From the NCBI GenBank assembly GCA_001302245.1, contig LGYU01000013.1:248001-312000 (forward strand): a DNA stretch of 64,000 bases. Reading direction: 5' to 3'. The notes under the pieces were generated by a model, which did no database searches, was not told the origin of the DNA, and saw only the letters and a list, made by a program, of their open reading frames with translations. The position numbers and the translations under genes were made by a program. The DNA comes from Chitinophagaceae bacterium PMP191F. Its GTDB lineage: Bacteria; Bacteroidota; Bacteroidia; Chitinophagales; Chitinophagaceae. This document shows positions 25,037 to 33,946 of this stretch, in pieces. The first letter of the stretch is position 1; every line of letters begins with the position of its first letter.

Positions 25037-27319
25037 ATGATGGACATTAAGTATATCCAGAAAGCAGCTGAAAAACTATCGTTAACTGTAAAACAGATTA
25101 CGAATATTCACCAATTGCAAAGTGAAGGTGGTACCATTCCGTTCATTGCCCGTTATCGTAAAGAAGCAACCGGCAACCTGGATGAAGTGGCTATCGGCAA
25201 TGTGGTAGAAGAGATCAGATATTTTACCGAGCTGGATAAGCGTAAAGAAACGGTGCTCAAAACCATTGAAGGACTGGGCAAACTAACGCCTGAGCTGAAG
25301 CAACGTATTGAAGATTGTTTTGATGCTACCGAACTGGAGGATATTTACCTGCCTTATAAACCCAAGCGTAAAACAAGAGCTACCCAGGCCATCGAGAAAG
25401 GGCTGGAGCCGCTGGCCAAACTTATTTTTGAGCAGAATGCCGAAAACCCGGAATCTGAAGCCGGTAAATATATTAACGAGCAGGTAAAAGACACGAAAGA
25501 AGCCTTGCAGGGAGCCCGCGATATCATTGCAGAATGGGTTAGCGAAAATGAACAGGCAAGAAACAAAGTACGCCAGTTGTTCACGAAAGATTCTGTGCTG
25601 TACTCCAAAGTACTGACCAGCAAAAAAGAAGATGCTGACGCCCAGAAGTACCGTGATTATTTTGAATTCAGCGAGCCATTATCACAATGTCCTTCACACC
25701 GCCTGATGGCGATCCGTCGTGGTGAAAAAGAAGGATTCCTGATCATGGATATTAATATTGACAAACAGGCTGCACTGGATGAACTGGACAGGATTTTTCT
25801 CAAAGCATCCAATCCCAACGCCGGTGAAGTGAAAAAAGCACTGGATGATTCTTTTGACCGTTTGCTGAAACCATCTATCGAAAACGAATTCCGTTTGTCC
25901 AGCAAAAATGGTGCAGATGAAGAGGCTATCAATGTATTTACAGAAAACCTCCGTCAGTTGTTACTGGCTTCACCGCTGGGTTCTAAAAGAGTGCTTGCAC
26001 TGGACCCGGGTTTCCGTACTGGTTGTAAAGTGGTTTGCCTGGATGCGCAAGGCAACCTGATCCACAATACCACCATCTATCCGCATCCGCCACAAAATGA
26101 ATGGCAAAAAAGCGTTGAAGAACTGAAAGCGCTGGTCAATAAATTTGATATTGAAGCAATTGGTGTTGGAAATGGTACTGCCGGTCGTGAAACTGAGCAA
26201 CTGGCCCGTAGTATTGATTTCGGACGCCATGTAAGCGTGTTCCAGGTAAATGAAAGTGGCGCTTCAATCTATTCTGCCTCTGAAGTGGCGCGTGAAGAAT
26301 TTCCTGATCACGATGTAACAGTACGTGGAGCTATCAGCATTGGTCGTCGTTTGCTGGATCCGCTGAGTGAGCTGGTAAAGATCGATCCCAAATCCATTGG
26401 TGTAGGACAGTATCAGCATGATGTAAACCAGACCCGCTTAAAAGAAGCTTTGGACAGGGTAGTGGAAAGTGCAGTGAACTATGTTGGCGTGGACGTAAAT
26501 ACTGCTTCCAAGCATTTGCTTACTTATGTTTCAGGGTTAAGCAATACGCTGGCAAAAAATATTGTGGAATACCGTGCTAAAAATGGTGCTTTCAAAACGC
26601 GTGATGAATTGAAGAAAGTATCTATGATGGGCCCCAAATCGTTTGAACAATGCGCTGGCTTCTTACGTATTCCCGGTGCTGTAAATCCATTGGATAATTC
26701 TTCTGTACACCCGGAAAGTTATCACGTGGTAGAAAAAATGGCGAAAGACCTGCAGGCTTCTACCGAAGAACTCATCAAACAGGCTGAGTTGCGTAAAAAA
26801 ATCAATAAAAAACAATACATCACTGAAAGTGTTGGTGAATACACTATTGATGATATTCTGAAAGAACTGGAAAAACCCGGTCGTGACCCGCGTGCCCAGA
26901 TCGAAGAGTTTCATTTTGATGATACCATTCGTTCTATAGAAGATGTAAAACCAGGTATGACAGTTCCGGGAGTGGTAACCAACATTACTAATTTTGGTGC
27001 TTTTGTTGACATTGGTGTAAAGCAGGACGGACTGGTACATATTTCACAGCTTAGTAATACCTATGTATCCGACCCCAACCAGGTAGTAAAACTGCAGCAG
27101 AAAGTAATGGTAACTGTTACAGAAGTAGATGTAGCAAGGAAACGTATTGCACTTACCATGAAGGACCAGAGTAAACCTGCTGCGGGTGAAAAACGTAACC
27201 AGGGTGGAGAACGCAGACCTGCTGCCGGCGGTGGTAAACCACAGGCTGCTAAAAAGGCCGAACCATTGAACCCTTTCCAGGCAAAACTGATGGAATTGAA
27301 GAAGAAGTTTAATGACTAG
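25037..27319 (+). CDS. tex: Tex-family RNA-binding transcription accessory protein
   Basis: A nucleic-acid-binding protein of 760 residues with the full Tex architecture: the N-terminal helical Tex domain (IPFIARYRKEATGNLDE), a YqgF/RNase H-like domain (VLALDPGFRTGCKVVCLD and IGVGNGTAGRETE), helix-hairpin-helix repeats (YVSGLSNTLAKNIVEYR; MMGPKSFEQCAGFLRI) and a C-terminal S1 domain (VPGVVTNITNFGAFVDIG). A basic Lys/Gly/Arg tail follows. The paired ATGs at 25037 and 25040 begin the conserved region; a farther start at 24983 would add an unconserved extension. It influences transcription and RNA stability in other bacteria. Monocistronic with a strong terminator. Confidence 0.95.
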   Translation: MMDIKYIQKAAEKLSLTVKQITNIHQLQSEGGTIPFIARYRKEATGNLDEVAIGNVVEEIRYFTELDKRKETVLKTIEGLGKLTPELKQRIEDCFDATELEDIYLPYKPKRKTRATQAIEKGLEPLAKLIFEQNAENPESEAGKYINEQVKDTKEALQGARDIIAEWVSENEQARNKVRQLFTKDSVLYSKVLTSKKEDADAQKYRDYFEFSEPLSQCPSHRLMAIRRGEKEGFLIMDINIDKQAALDELDRIFLKASNPNAGEVKKALDDSFDRLLKPSIENEFRLSSKNGADEEAINVFTENLRQLLLASPLGSKRVLALDPGFRTGCKVVCLDAQGNLIHNTTIYPHPPQNEWQKSVEELKALVNKFDIEAIGVGNGTAGRETEQLARSIDFGRHVSVFQVNESGASIYSASEVAREEFPDHDVTVRGAISIGRRLLDPLSELVKIDPKSIGVGQYQHDVNQTRLKEALDRVVESAVNYVGVDVNTASKHLLTYVSGLSNTLAKNIVEYRAKNGAFKTRDELKKVSMMGPKSFEQCAGFLRIPGAVNPLDNSSVHPESYHVVEKMAKDLQASTEELIKQAELRKKINKKQYITESVGEYTIDDILKELEKPGRDPRAQIEEFHFDDTIRSIEDVKPGMTVPGVVTNITNFGAFVDIGVKQDGLVHISQLSNTYVSDPNQVVKLQQKVMVTVTEVDVARKRIALTMKDQSKPAAGEKRNQGGERRPAAGGGKPQAAKKAEPLNPFQAKLMELKKKFND

Positions 27320-27379
27320 AGTAGTGAGTGATCAGTTGTGAATAATCAATTTGCAATATTATTCAGAATAGTTATTGGG

Positions 27380-27411
27380 GAGAACCGGTTACCAGCCGGT
27401 TCTCTTTTTTT
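27380..27411 (+). terminator. Terminator after tex
   Basis: GAGAACCGG (27380-27388) pairs with CCGGTTCTC (27396-27404), followed by seven Ts. Confidence 0.88.
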
Positions 27412-27575
27412 ATAAAGTGGTCATCGTTGCTCTTTAATAGCCACTAACACAAAGTCCCTCCGGGAAACCGGAAGGACATACCGGACCATCTGCCCCGTGG
27501 CAGTATAGCGCATTGAATACTTTTATGTAAAATATAGTGTACAGAGGGTTCGGGTCGTTGTATGGCGTTAAGAAT

Positions 27576-28091
27576 TTACACTTTGAATGTTTGTTTTTTC
27601 TTCCGGGTCAGGTACATATCCAGCAACATCAGTCCCAGTATTACGTTTACACACAGAAATACATTCATGGAAGTAGAACTCATCAGCTTACTCAATTCAA
27701 ATTTCTCAACATTGACTGCAATATTATTGGTATTGCTGTTTCCCAACGACCAGTTAAATTGTCCAAAGATATAGATCAGGAAACCTGCTATAGAGAGAAT
27801 GAAAAATGCGCCGATTGCATTAATGATCTTTTTATTGATATATGATTTGGCCGCCGGGGCAATATGATGTTTGCCGATCTCTTCCATTACATTGCGTGTA
27901 AACCGCATGGAAGGCTGATCAAGTTCCAGGCTGTTCTGCATTAACTGGTGAACATCCAGCAACTCATGATATTTCTCTTTCCACTCGCGGTGGCTTTCAA
28001 TCAATTGTTCTATGAAAGATTTCTCCTCCGCACTGCATGTGCCGTCGATATACTCCCACAGACGTTCTTCCATATTTTGTTGTGTGTTCAT
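27576..28091 (-). CDS. Probable anti-sigma factor, membrane-bound
   Basis: 171 residues. The cytoplasmic N-terminus (ERLWEYIDGTCSAEEKSFIE) has the helical pattern of anti-sigma domains but lacks the His-x3-Cys-x2-Cys zinc motif. Two hydrophobic segments follow (IGAFFILSIAGFLIYIFG; MNVFLCVNVILGLMLLDMYL), and the C-terminus is basic. It lies 173 bases downstream of an ECF sigma factor gene on the same strand, the usual arrangement for a sigma/anti-sigma pair. The function is inferred mainly from this context. Confidence 0.6.
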   Translation of the reverse strand: MNTQQNMEERLWEYIDGTCSAEEKSFIEQLIESHREWKEKYHELLDVHQLMQNSLELDQPSMRFTRNVMEEIGKHHIAPAAKSYINKKIINAIGAFFILSIAGFLIYIFGQFNWSLGNSNTNNIAVNVEKFELSKLMSSTSMNVFLCVNVILGLMLLDMYLTRKKKQTFKV

Positions 28092-28264
28092 ACCTATATA
28101 GTTTCAAGTTACAGGTTTCTGGTTATCCCTGTTACGGGTTACCGGATACAGGTTGCCAGTGTTGCAAACGCATAGTTACCTTATCAGCTTTTAAACTTAT
28201 CACCTTCACTTTGCGTCTTTATGATCCGTATTCGCTTTGATCTTCAAATTTGCACATTTACAAA

Positions 28265-28849
28265 TCAGTTCTTCAGATCCCTCACTTCCTGTGCAAAATG
28301 TGTTTCCATTTTTTCTTTCAGTCTTTGTCTTGCACGGTGCAATTTTACTTTTGCCGTATTGGGTTCTATACCAAGTACCCTGCCGATCTCTTCCAGGCTT
28401 TGTTCGCCTTTATAAAACAATGTGATCAATTGTGCATCATCGGGACTAAGCAATGCAATGGCTTTGTTCACCATGTCCTGCCGCGATTTGATTTCCACCT
28501 GGTTGGCATTGAAACCTGAATCGTGATTTTCTGCCACTGCAAATACTTTTTCATTGTCCAGAGAGTGTGTATTCAGTCTCTTTTTGCGTAAAAAGGTAAT
28601 GCAGGTAGTATTGACGATGGTATACAGCCAGGTGCTGAATTTAGAATCGCCCCTGAAATCGGCCAGGCTGCGATATGCTTTTACAAACACATCCTGTGCT
28701 ATTTCCTCAGCGTCTTCGCGGCTGGAAGTATAGCGCAGTGTGATGGTGAAAACGAAGTTCTGGTAACGTTTCACCAATTCAGCATAAAGTGTCTGCTCAC
28801 CACGCAGTACGCTGTTAATAATCTCATTATCATTCGGTCCGGTATGCAT
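28265..28849 (-). CDS. ECF-type RNA polymerase sigma factor
   Basis: A 194-residue sigma-70-family factor of the extracytoplasmic-function group. Region 2 is YRYTSSREDAEEIAQDVF-like (residues about 40-60) with FRGDSKFSTWLYTIVNT, and region 4 is LSPDDAQLITLFYKGEQSLEEIG followed by the helix-turn-helix LGIEPNTAKVKLHRARQRLKE. It probably responds to an envelope or stress signal through the membrane protein encoded just downstream. No matching target promoter could be identified. It is followed by a 173-base gap with no recognised element. Confidence 0.92.
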   Translation of the reverse strand: MHTGPNDNEIINSVLRGEQTLYAELVKRYQNFVFTITLRYTSSREDAEEIAQDVFVKAYRSLADFRGDSKFSTWLYTIVNTTCITFLRKKRLNTHSLDNEKVFAVAENHDSGFNANQVEIKSRQDMVNKAIALLSPDDAQLITLFYKGEQSLEEIGRVLGIEPNTAKVKLHRARQRLKEKMETHFAQEVRDLKN

Positions 28850-29652
28850 TACGAGTACTAAGACTACAGTAGAAAGGAACAGGTTACACTTTCAAGATAC
28901 ATATTTTGACTGCAAGCAGTAAATTGACGGTTCAGTGAGGTGCTGAATGTTTGTTTCAGCGTATTAATTGCGTGCCCTGGATTTGCTTTGTTGGATAGAA
29001 GGAAATTGATGGATTTTCTCAAATGTAAAGATTATCAGCATCTTATGGTGATTTTGAACAATATTATTGAATTAAGTCAGTTCACATCGCGGCCACATAC
29101 ATACATACTTGTTTTTTCCAGGCGCCGGTAGTGCTTTACAGGAGCTCCTGCAGGAACTGAATGCCGCAACCAAATGGCTTTGTATCAGGCTGGTAACTTC
29201 TTCGGGACTTAGCTGGGATTTCTTTTAGCACAGATAGCCCAAAACCCTTAGTTTATACGCTTTAATACGCAGGAAAGACGCAGGAAGGTGGCAGGAAAGT
29301 GGCCACATTTGTCCTGCTGAGTAATGAAAGCAGGCTTTTTATAACGCCGGTCATAGACCGGATGCATATTAAAAGATATTGAGTCAGACCTACACCAGTA
29401 AAAACCATCCATATCAGCAACATAACCCATCAGACTATCCAGCAATCAAATAGCAAATGATTGATTATTAATGAGTAATGTGAACTGGTCTGTAAAATTC
29501 CTATTTCCTGTAACCTGCCATCAGCAGGTGTAGTCTTAGTTACTGTAACAGGTACTGAAAAAAGTTTTTTAAAAGCTGTAACCCGGGATCAACTTCAGTA
29601 GTCTGATACAGCAAACGGATAATAATATTCATCATCAATAAAAATAATTACA
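28850..29652. other. Long intergenic stretch
   Basis: About 800 bases without convincing coding potential on either strand. A 12-base palindrome CAGGAGCTCCTG occurs at 29139-29150. No consensus promoter, terminator or RNA motif was recognised. Confidence 0.4.
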
Positions 29653-30009
29653 ATGGGACCTGATCAATTAGTATTCCTCTGGTTAATATTAGCTACGCTT
29701 GGTATTGCCGCAATGGTGTTCGGTTTAAGATATTTCCGCAATAAGGAAAACATGGCCATGATTGAAAAAGGAATGGACCCCAAACTGAACAGACGCAGAC
29801 CGGCTCCTTTCTTAAACCTTAAATGGGGCCTGCTGCTGGTAGGTGCGGGTATAGGATTGTTCATCGCCTATTTGCTGGAAGCATATGTGTTGTACAAAGG
29901 AGAAACAGAGGCCGTGTATTTTGCGCTGCTGGCAATAGGTGGCGGTCTTGGTTTGATTGGCTCTTACCGCATCGAAAAAAGAGAGCTGCTGGATAAAGAA
30001 CAGGACTAA
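29653..30009 (+). CDS. Small membrane protein (DUF6249-like)
   Basis: 118 residues with three hydrophobic segments: residues about 5-25 (LVFLWLILATLGIAAMVFGL), 54-75 and 85-102. Between the first two lies a short cytoplasmic region FRNKENMAMIEKGMDPKLNR, a pattern I associate with the DUF6249 group common in Bacteroidota, often near ECF sigma factors. Function unknown. Its position beside the sigma/anti-sigma genes (divergent) may be relevant. Confidence 0.65.
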   Translation: MGPDQLVFLWLILATLGIAAMVFGLRYFRNKENMAMIEKGMDPKLNRRRPAPFLNLKWGLLLVGAGIGLFIAYLLEAYVLYKGETEAVYFALLAIGGGLGLIGSYRIEKRELLDKEQD

Positions 30010-30041
30010 TAATATTACCGAGGAAAGTATAGCCATACAAC

Positions 30042-30078
30042 AAAAGGCAGGATTGTTTTAAACAATCCTGCCTTTTTT
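30042..30078. terminator. Bidirectional terminator
   Basis: A 17-base arm (30042-30058) is exactly inverted at 30060-30076, with As before and Ts after. It serves the small membrane protein gene on the plus strand and possibly weak antisense readthrough. Confidence 0.85.
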
Positions 30079-30321
30079 ATTGTGTTGTAACCAGTTGCTG
30101 GTTTCAGGTGCTGAAACTCTTGTGCTTCTGATTAATAGGGCGCTTCTTTTTCAGCGTGAAATGTGGGTTGTCAGGGTGAGTCCTGACTGAATGAATTCGT
30201 TCAGGCGGATGTGAATAATTGCTGCTGTATTTGCCCGTAGCACAAAGCCTGTGGCTGTTTTATACAATCAAACAATAGAACCATCAGGCCATCTCCTTCA
30301 TCTTTCCTGACCTCCGGACTA
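30079..30321. other. Intergenic stretch past the S41 protease gene
   Basis: No gene or clear regulatory element; the minus-strand end of the S41 peptidase gene lies to the right. Confidence 0.35.
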
Positions 30322-31908
30322 CTATTTCTTCACTTCTTCCAGCGCTTTCTGCACCATCGGGTCGTATGAATTGTTCACTTCGTAGTAACCTTCCATTCGC
30401 CACATCTGGCGTGCCAGCCATGTTTTAATACGTTGTTCTACTTCCGATTTATCGCGGGCAGTGATGTTCTGTAATTTAAGGCCGTTCTGTTGTGCAAAAC
30501 TTACCAGGCTGTTCCAGGCTGCTTCTGTATTGTTGAAATGCTGACTAAAGTCGGCCGGGTCTTTAAACTGTTTGAAGTAGGTAACGTTCTGCAGGTAATA
30601 CATGTAAATAAATTGTCCGAATACCTGGTTGTCGAACAATGGATAAATGGCCGGTGAAAATGTAGTGGTATCCAGCGGAACAAATATGTCCGGGGTAATA
30701 CCTCCGCCACCGTACACGGTTCTGCCACCTTTGGTTTTAAAGGCAGGGCCTTTATGATTTACCACAGAGTCGCCTTTAATCACTTCGCCGTTCTGAAAAC
30801 GACCAGCCAGCTCTTCATTATAGGCATCACGGCCTTTATCATAAGGTTTCTGAATATTTCTGCCGATAGGGGTATAGTAGCGTGCTACGGTTAAACGCAG
30901 TGCAGCTCCATCGCTCAGGTTAAATTGTTCCTGTACCAGTCCTTTGCCAAATGTTCTGCGACCTACTATGGTAGCACGATCCCAGTCTTGCAGGGCGCCG
31001 GCTACAATTTCGCTGGCAGAGGCAGAGCCTTCATCAACCAGTAAAACCAGTTTGCCTTTTTCAAACAATCCCGGGCGTCTGCAGCGGTATTCTATTTTGG
31101 GCTGTTTATTGCCTTGTGTATATACGATCAGTTTTTCATCGTCCAGGAACTCGTCTATCACATCGGCTGCTTCATTAAGAATGCCTCCGCCATTGCCACG
31201 CAGATCCAGTACCAGGCGTTTCATGCCTTTTTTCTGCAGTGATTGCAATGATTCCAGGAACTCTTTGTAGGTGGTGCCGGCAAATTTGTTGAGGTGCATG
31301 AACCCGATGCTGTCGTTGATCATATAACCGGCATCAAGCGAGTTTAAAGGAATGGTACCACGGGTAATGGTGGTTTGTATGGTTTGGTTGCCTCTTAAAA
31401 CCGTTACAGCTACCTTGCTGCCACCGGGGCCGCGCAACAGCTTTTTGATCTTATCGGCATTGATGCCTTTACCGGTCACTACAGAATCGTCTACTTTTAA
31501 GAATTTATCACCTACCTGCAGACCAGCTTTTTCGCTGGGGCCGCCTGCCAGTACATTGATGGCGTTTACAGTATCTTTAATAAGGAAAAACTCCACGCCA
31601 ATACCTTCAAAGTTACCTTGAAGTCCTTCATTCACTTCGGCCAGGCTGGAAGCGGGTATAAAAACAGAGTGAGGGTCCAGGTGTGCCAGCATGGCCTGGA
31701 TGGCATCGTCTGAAAGACTATCCAGGTTTACCTTGTCAACATATTTATTCTGAACGAGATCCATCGCTTCCTGGATAGAAGAACGACTGGAAGTTTGAAA
31801 AAGTCCCTGGGAAAAGGGGATGTTTTTGCGAAGGCCCGATCCGATCCACATGCCAAAGATCAATACTATCGAAAAGAGCAGGGGAAGCCATACCTGTAAT
31901 TTTTTCAT
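30322..31908 (-). CDS. S41 C-terminal processing peptidase (CtpA type)
   Basis: A periplasmic serine protease with a Ser-Lys dyad, 528 residues. It has an N-terminal membrane anchor/signal (LLFSIVLIFGMWIGSGL), then a PDZ domain with IGVEFFLIKDTVNAI and GPSEKAGLQVGDKFLKVDD. The catalytic domain has RLVLDLRGNGGG, the nucleophile Ser in DEGSASASEIVAGALQD and the Lys in GRRTFGKGLVQEQ. The C-terminal extension (about 380-528) is typical of Bacteroidota CTPs. It is divergent from the MurNAc kinase gene. It may trim envelope proteins or peptidoglycan hydrolases. Confidence 0.93.
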   Translation of the reverse strand: MKKLQVWLPLLFSIVLIFGMWIGSGLRKNIPFSQGLFQTSSRSSIQEAMDLVQNKYVDKVNLDSLSDDAIQAMLAHLDPHSVFIPASSLAEVNEGLQGNFEGIGVEFFLIKDTVNAINVLAGGPSEKAGLQVGDKFLKVDDSVVTGKGINADKIKKLLRGPGGSKVAVTVLRGNQTIQTTITRGTIPLNSLDAGYMINDSIGFMHLNKFAGTTYKEFLESLQSLQKKGMKRLVLDLRGNGGGILNEAADVIDEFLDDEKLIVYTQGNKQPKIEYRCRRPGLFEKGKLVLLVDEGSASASEIVAGALQDWDRATIVGRRTFGKGLVQEQFNLSDGAALRLTVARYYTPIGRNIQKPYDKGRDAYNEELAGRFQNGEVIKGDSVVNHKGPAFKTKGGRTVYGGGGITPDIFVPLDTTTFSPAIYPLFDNQVFGQFIYMYYLQNVTYFKQFKDPADFSQHFNNTEAAWNSLVSFAQQNGLKLQNITARDKSEVEQRIKTWLARQMWRMEGYYEVNNSYDPMVQKALEEVKK

Positions 31909-31934
31909 CAGAAGGGTCTCTTAAGTTAAATCTT

Positions 31935-31942
31935 CAAATTTA
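31935..31942 (-). promoter_or_regulatory. -7 element of the S41 peptidase gene
   Basis: Minus strand TAAATTTG matches TAnnTTTG, 26 bases before the ATG at 31908. Confidence 0.45.
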
Positions 31943-32011
31943 GGGGCGAAGTTCATAATTAATTTTCAAATCCAAACTTTACCTTCGTTAAATGGTTGCT
32001 GTGGGGTAAGA

Positions 32012-32878
32012 ATGAATGATTTAAACAGAAAATTTATGGCTGTATTACTGGCCGACAGCGGTGCTACCAAATGCGAATGGTGTCTGGTAGATAAGAATAA
32101 ACGCAAAAAGACCATATTTACACAGGGCATCAGTCCTTACTTTCTGAACGCTGCCCAGATTGAACATCTTATACGTACTGAGCTGTTACCGAAAATCGGT
32201 AAAACTTCCGTAGATGCCGTATACTATTATGGTACCGGTTGCTCTACCAAAGAGAATATTGCTATCGTTAAAAAGGCTATATCGCAGGTATTTGCCCGTA
32301 TTAAAATACAGGTTACAGACGATGTGCTGGGGGCAGCCCGCGCTTTGTGTGGCAACAAAAAAGGACTGGCCTGTATACTGGGCACTGGTAGCAGCGTTTG
32401 CTTTTACAACGGCAAAAAGATCGTTACCAGCACCCCTGGTCTGGGATATGTGCTGGGTGATGAAGGCAGCGGAGCTTACCTGGGCAAAAAGGTATTGCAA
32501 TACTACCTGTACAAGACCTTTGATGAGGATCTGCATTACAGGTTTGAAGACAAATACAAAACCTCCCGGGCTGAAATACTGGAAAATATTTATAAAAAGC
32601 CTTTGCCTAACCGTTACCTGGCCTCTTTTGCCCTGTTCCTGGCTGAAAACCGGGATCATTATATGATAGAAAATATTATAGAGGATGGGCTGAATGACTT
32701 TTTCTTTACTCATCTTTGCAAATACACGGAAAGCTGGAAAATGCCCATCTCGTTTGTAGGCGGCATATCCTATGCGTTTAAAGATGTGATTAAGGACCTA
32801 TGTCATTCGTACGAATTTGAACTGGGGAAGATATTGAAGAACCCGATGGAAGGATTGATTAAATACCATGTTCATTAG
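32012..32878 (+). CDS. BadF/BcrA-family sugar kinase, probable MurNAc/GlcNAc kinase
   Basis: 288 residues of the ASKHA fold. Motifs are the phosphate-1 loop LLADSGATKCEW, the phosphate-2 loop ACILGTGSSVCFYNG and GYVLGDEGSGAYLG, typical of the BadF/BadG/BcrA/BcrD group that includes N-acetylglucosamine kinases and clostridial MurK. It is followed 48 bases downstream by murQ. The pair reads as a recycling route: phosphorylate MurNAc or GlcNAc, then remove lactate. ATG 32012 or 32036 may start translation. A near-consensus TACCTTCG lies upstream at 31980-31987. Confidence 0.78.
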   Translation: MNDLNRKFMAVLLADSGATKCEWCLVDKNKRKKTIFTQGISPYFLNAAQIEHLIRTELLPKIGKTSVDAVYYYGTGCSTKENIAIVKKAISQVFARIKIQVTDDVLGAARALCGNKKGLACILGTGSSVCFYNGKKIVTSTPGLGYVLGDEGSGAYLGKKVLQYYLYKTFDEDLHYRFEDKYKTSRAEILENIYKKPLPNRYLASFALFLAENRDHYMIENIIEDGLNDFFFTHLCKYTESWKMPISFVGGISYAFKDVIKDLCHSYEFELGKILKNPMEGLIKYHVH

Positions 32879-32926
32879 CAGATAATTATAGTATAACCAA
32901 CCAGAAAAACAGAAAGTATAGTGTAC

Positions 32927-33745
32927 ATGTCAGCATTTAAGAAAGTTACAGAGCAGCAGAGCAATTACCGGCACCTTGAGAATATGAGCACAGGAGAGAT
33001 TCTTGCCAACATCAACAAGGAAGATAAAGAAGTGCCCCTGGCAGTGGAAAGAGCTATTCCTCAAATTGAGAAGCTGGTAGGAGCTATTACCGATAAGATG
33101 CTTGCGGGCGGACGACTTTTTTATATCGGGGCAGGTACCAGCGGCAGGTTGGGTATACTGGATGCCAGCGAAATTCCGCCTACTTATGGTTTGCCTTATG
33201 GCCTGGTGATCGGCATCATTGCCGGTGGCGAAATAGCCATTCAACGACCGGTAGAACAGGCCGAAGATAGTTGGGAACAGGGATGGATAGACCTTACACA
33301 ACACAATATTGATGATAAAGATGTGGTAATTGGTATTGCTGCCAGTGGCACCACACCTTATGTAATAGGTGCTTTGCAGGAAGCCCGTAAACGTAATATT
33401 ATAACCGGATGTATTACCTGCAATGCCGGCTCTCCGCTGGCGCTTACTGCCGAATTTCCTATTGAGGTAGTTGTAGGCCCTGAATTTGTGACCGGCAGTA
33501 CCCGTATGAAAAGCGGCACTGCACAAAAGCTGGTGCTCAACATGATCTCTACTGCCGTTATGATCCAGATTGGCCGCGTGGAAGATAATAAGATGGTGAA
33601 CATGCAGCTCACCAACAGTAAGCTGGTTGACCGTGGTACCAAAATGGTGATGGAAAATACCGGCATTAAAGATTATGAACATGCCAAAAAACTGTTGCTG
33701 CAATACGGCAGTGTAAAAAAAGCCGTTGACTCACTGGGTAAATAA
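32927..33745 (+). CDS. murQ: N-acetylmuramic acid 6-phosphate etherase
   Basis: Cleaves the lactyl ether of MurNAc-6-phosphate, giving GlcNAc-6-phosphate plus lactate, in cell-wall recycling. It is 272 residues from ATG 32927 (a GTG at 32921 is an alternative); MurQ proteins are usually about 300, so this is a compact version. It has the SIS-domain signature GAGTSGRLGILDASEIPPTYG split across residues about 60-80, and GIAASGTTPYVIGAL. VTGSTRMKSGTAQKLVLNM is the highly conserved MurQ block. Operon with the upstream kinase gene. Confidence 0.95.
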   Translation: MSAFKKVTEQQSNYRHLENMSTGEILANINKEDKEVPLAVERAIPQIEKLVGAITDKMLAGGRLFYIGAGTSGRLGILDASEIPPTYGLPYGLVIGIIAGGEIAIQRPVEQAEDSWEQGWIDLTQHNIDDKDVVIGIAASGTTPYVIGALQEARKRNIITGCITCNAGSPLALTAEFPIEVVVGPEFVTGSTRMKSGTAQKLVLNMISTAVMIQIGRVEDNKMVNMQLTNSKLVDRGTKMVMENTGIKDYEHAKKLLLQYGSVKKAVDSLGK

Positions 33746-33946
33746 CCTGTACTTTATATAGCTTATAAATAATGAATCATTGCTGCCTGATCAGGTAGTG
33801 ATCATACCTGTTCTGTAATGATGCCATAGGGTAACTTCCTCTCACAGCTACATAATTTCATAACACAGCCTGTAACTGCATTTCATTGCTGCCTTGTGAA
33901 AATGTAGTAACTTATAGCTGTTCCGGAAACTATTAAACCACCGCTT

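Noticed and set aside
27454-27477. Hairpin GTCC-C-TCCGG-GAAA-CCGGA-A-GGAC as terminator or REP element
   Set aside because: No T-run, one mismatch, and no similarity to the palindrome at 42588; not enough to name.
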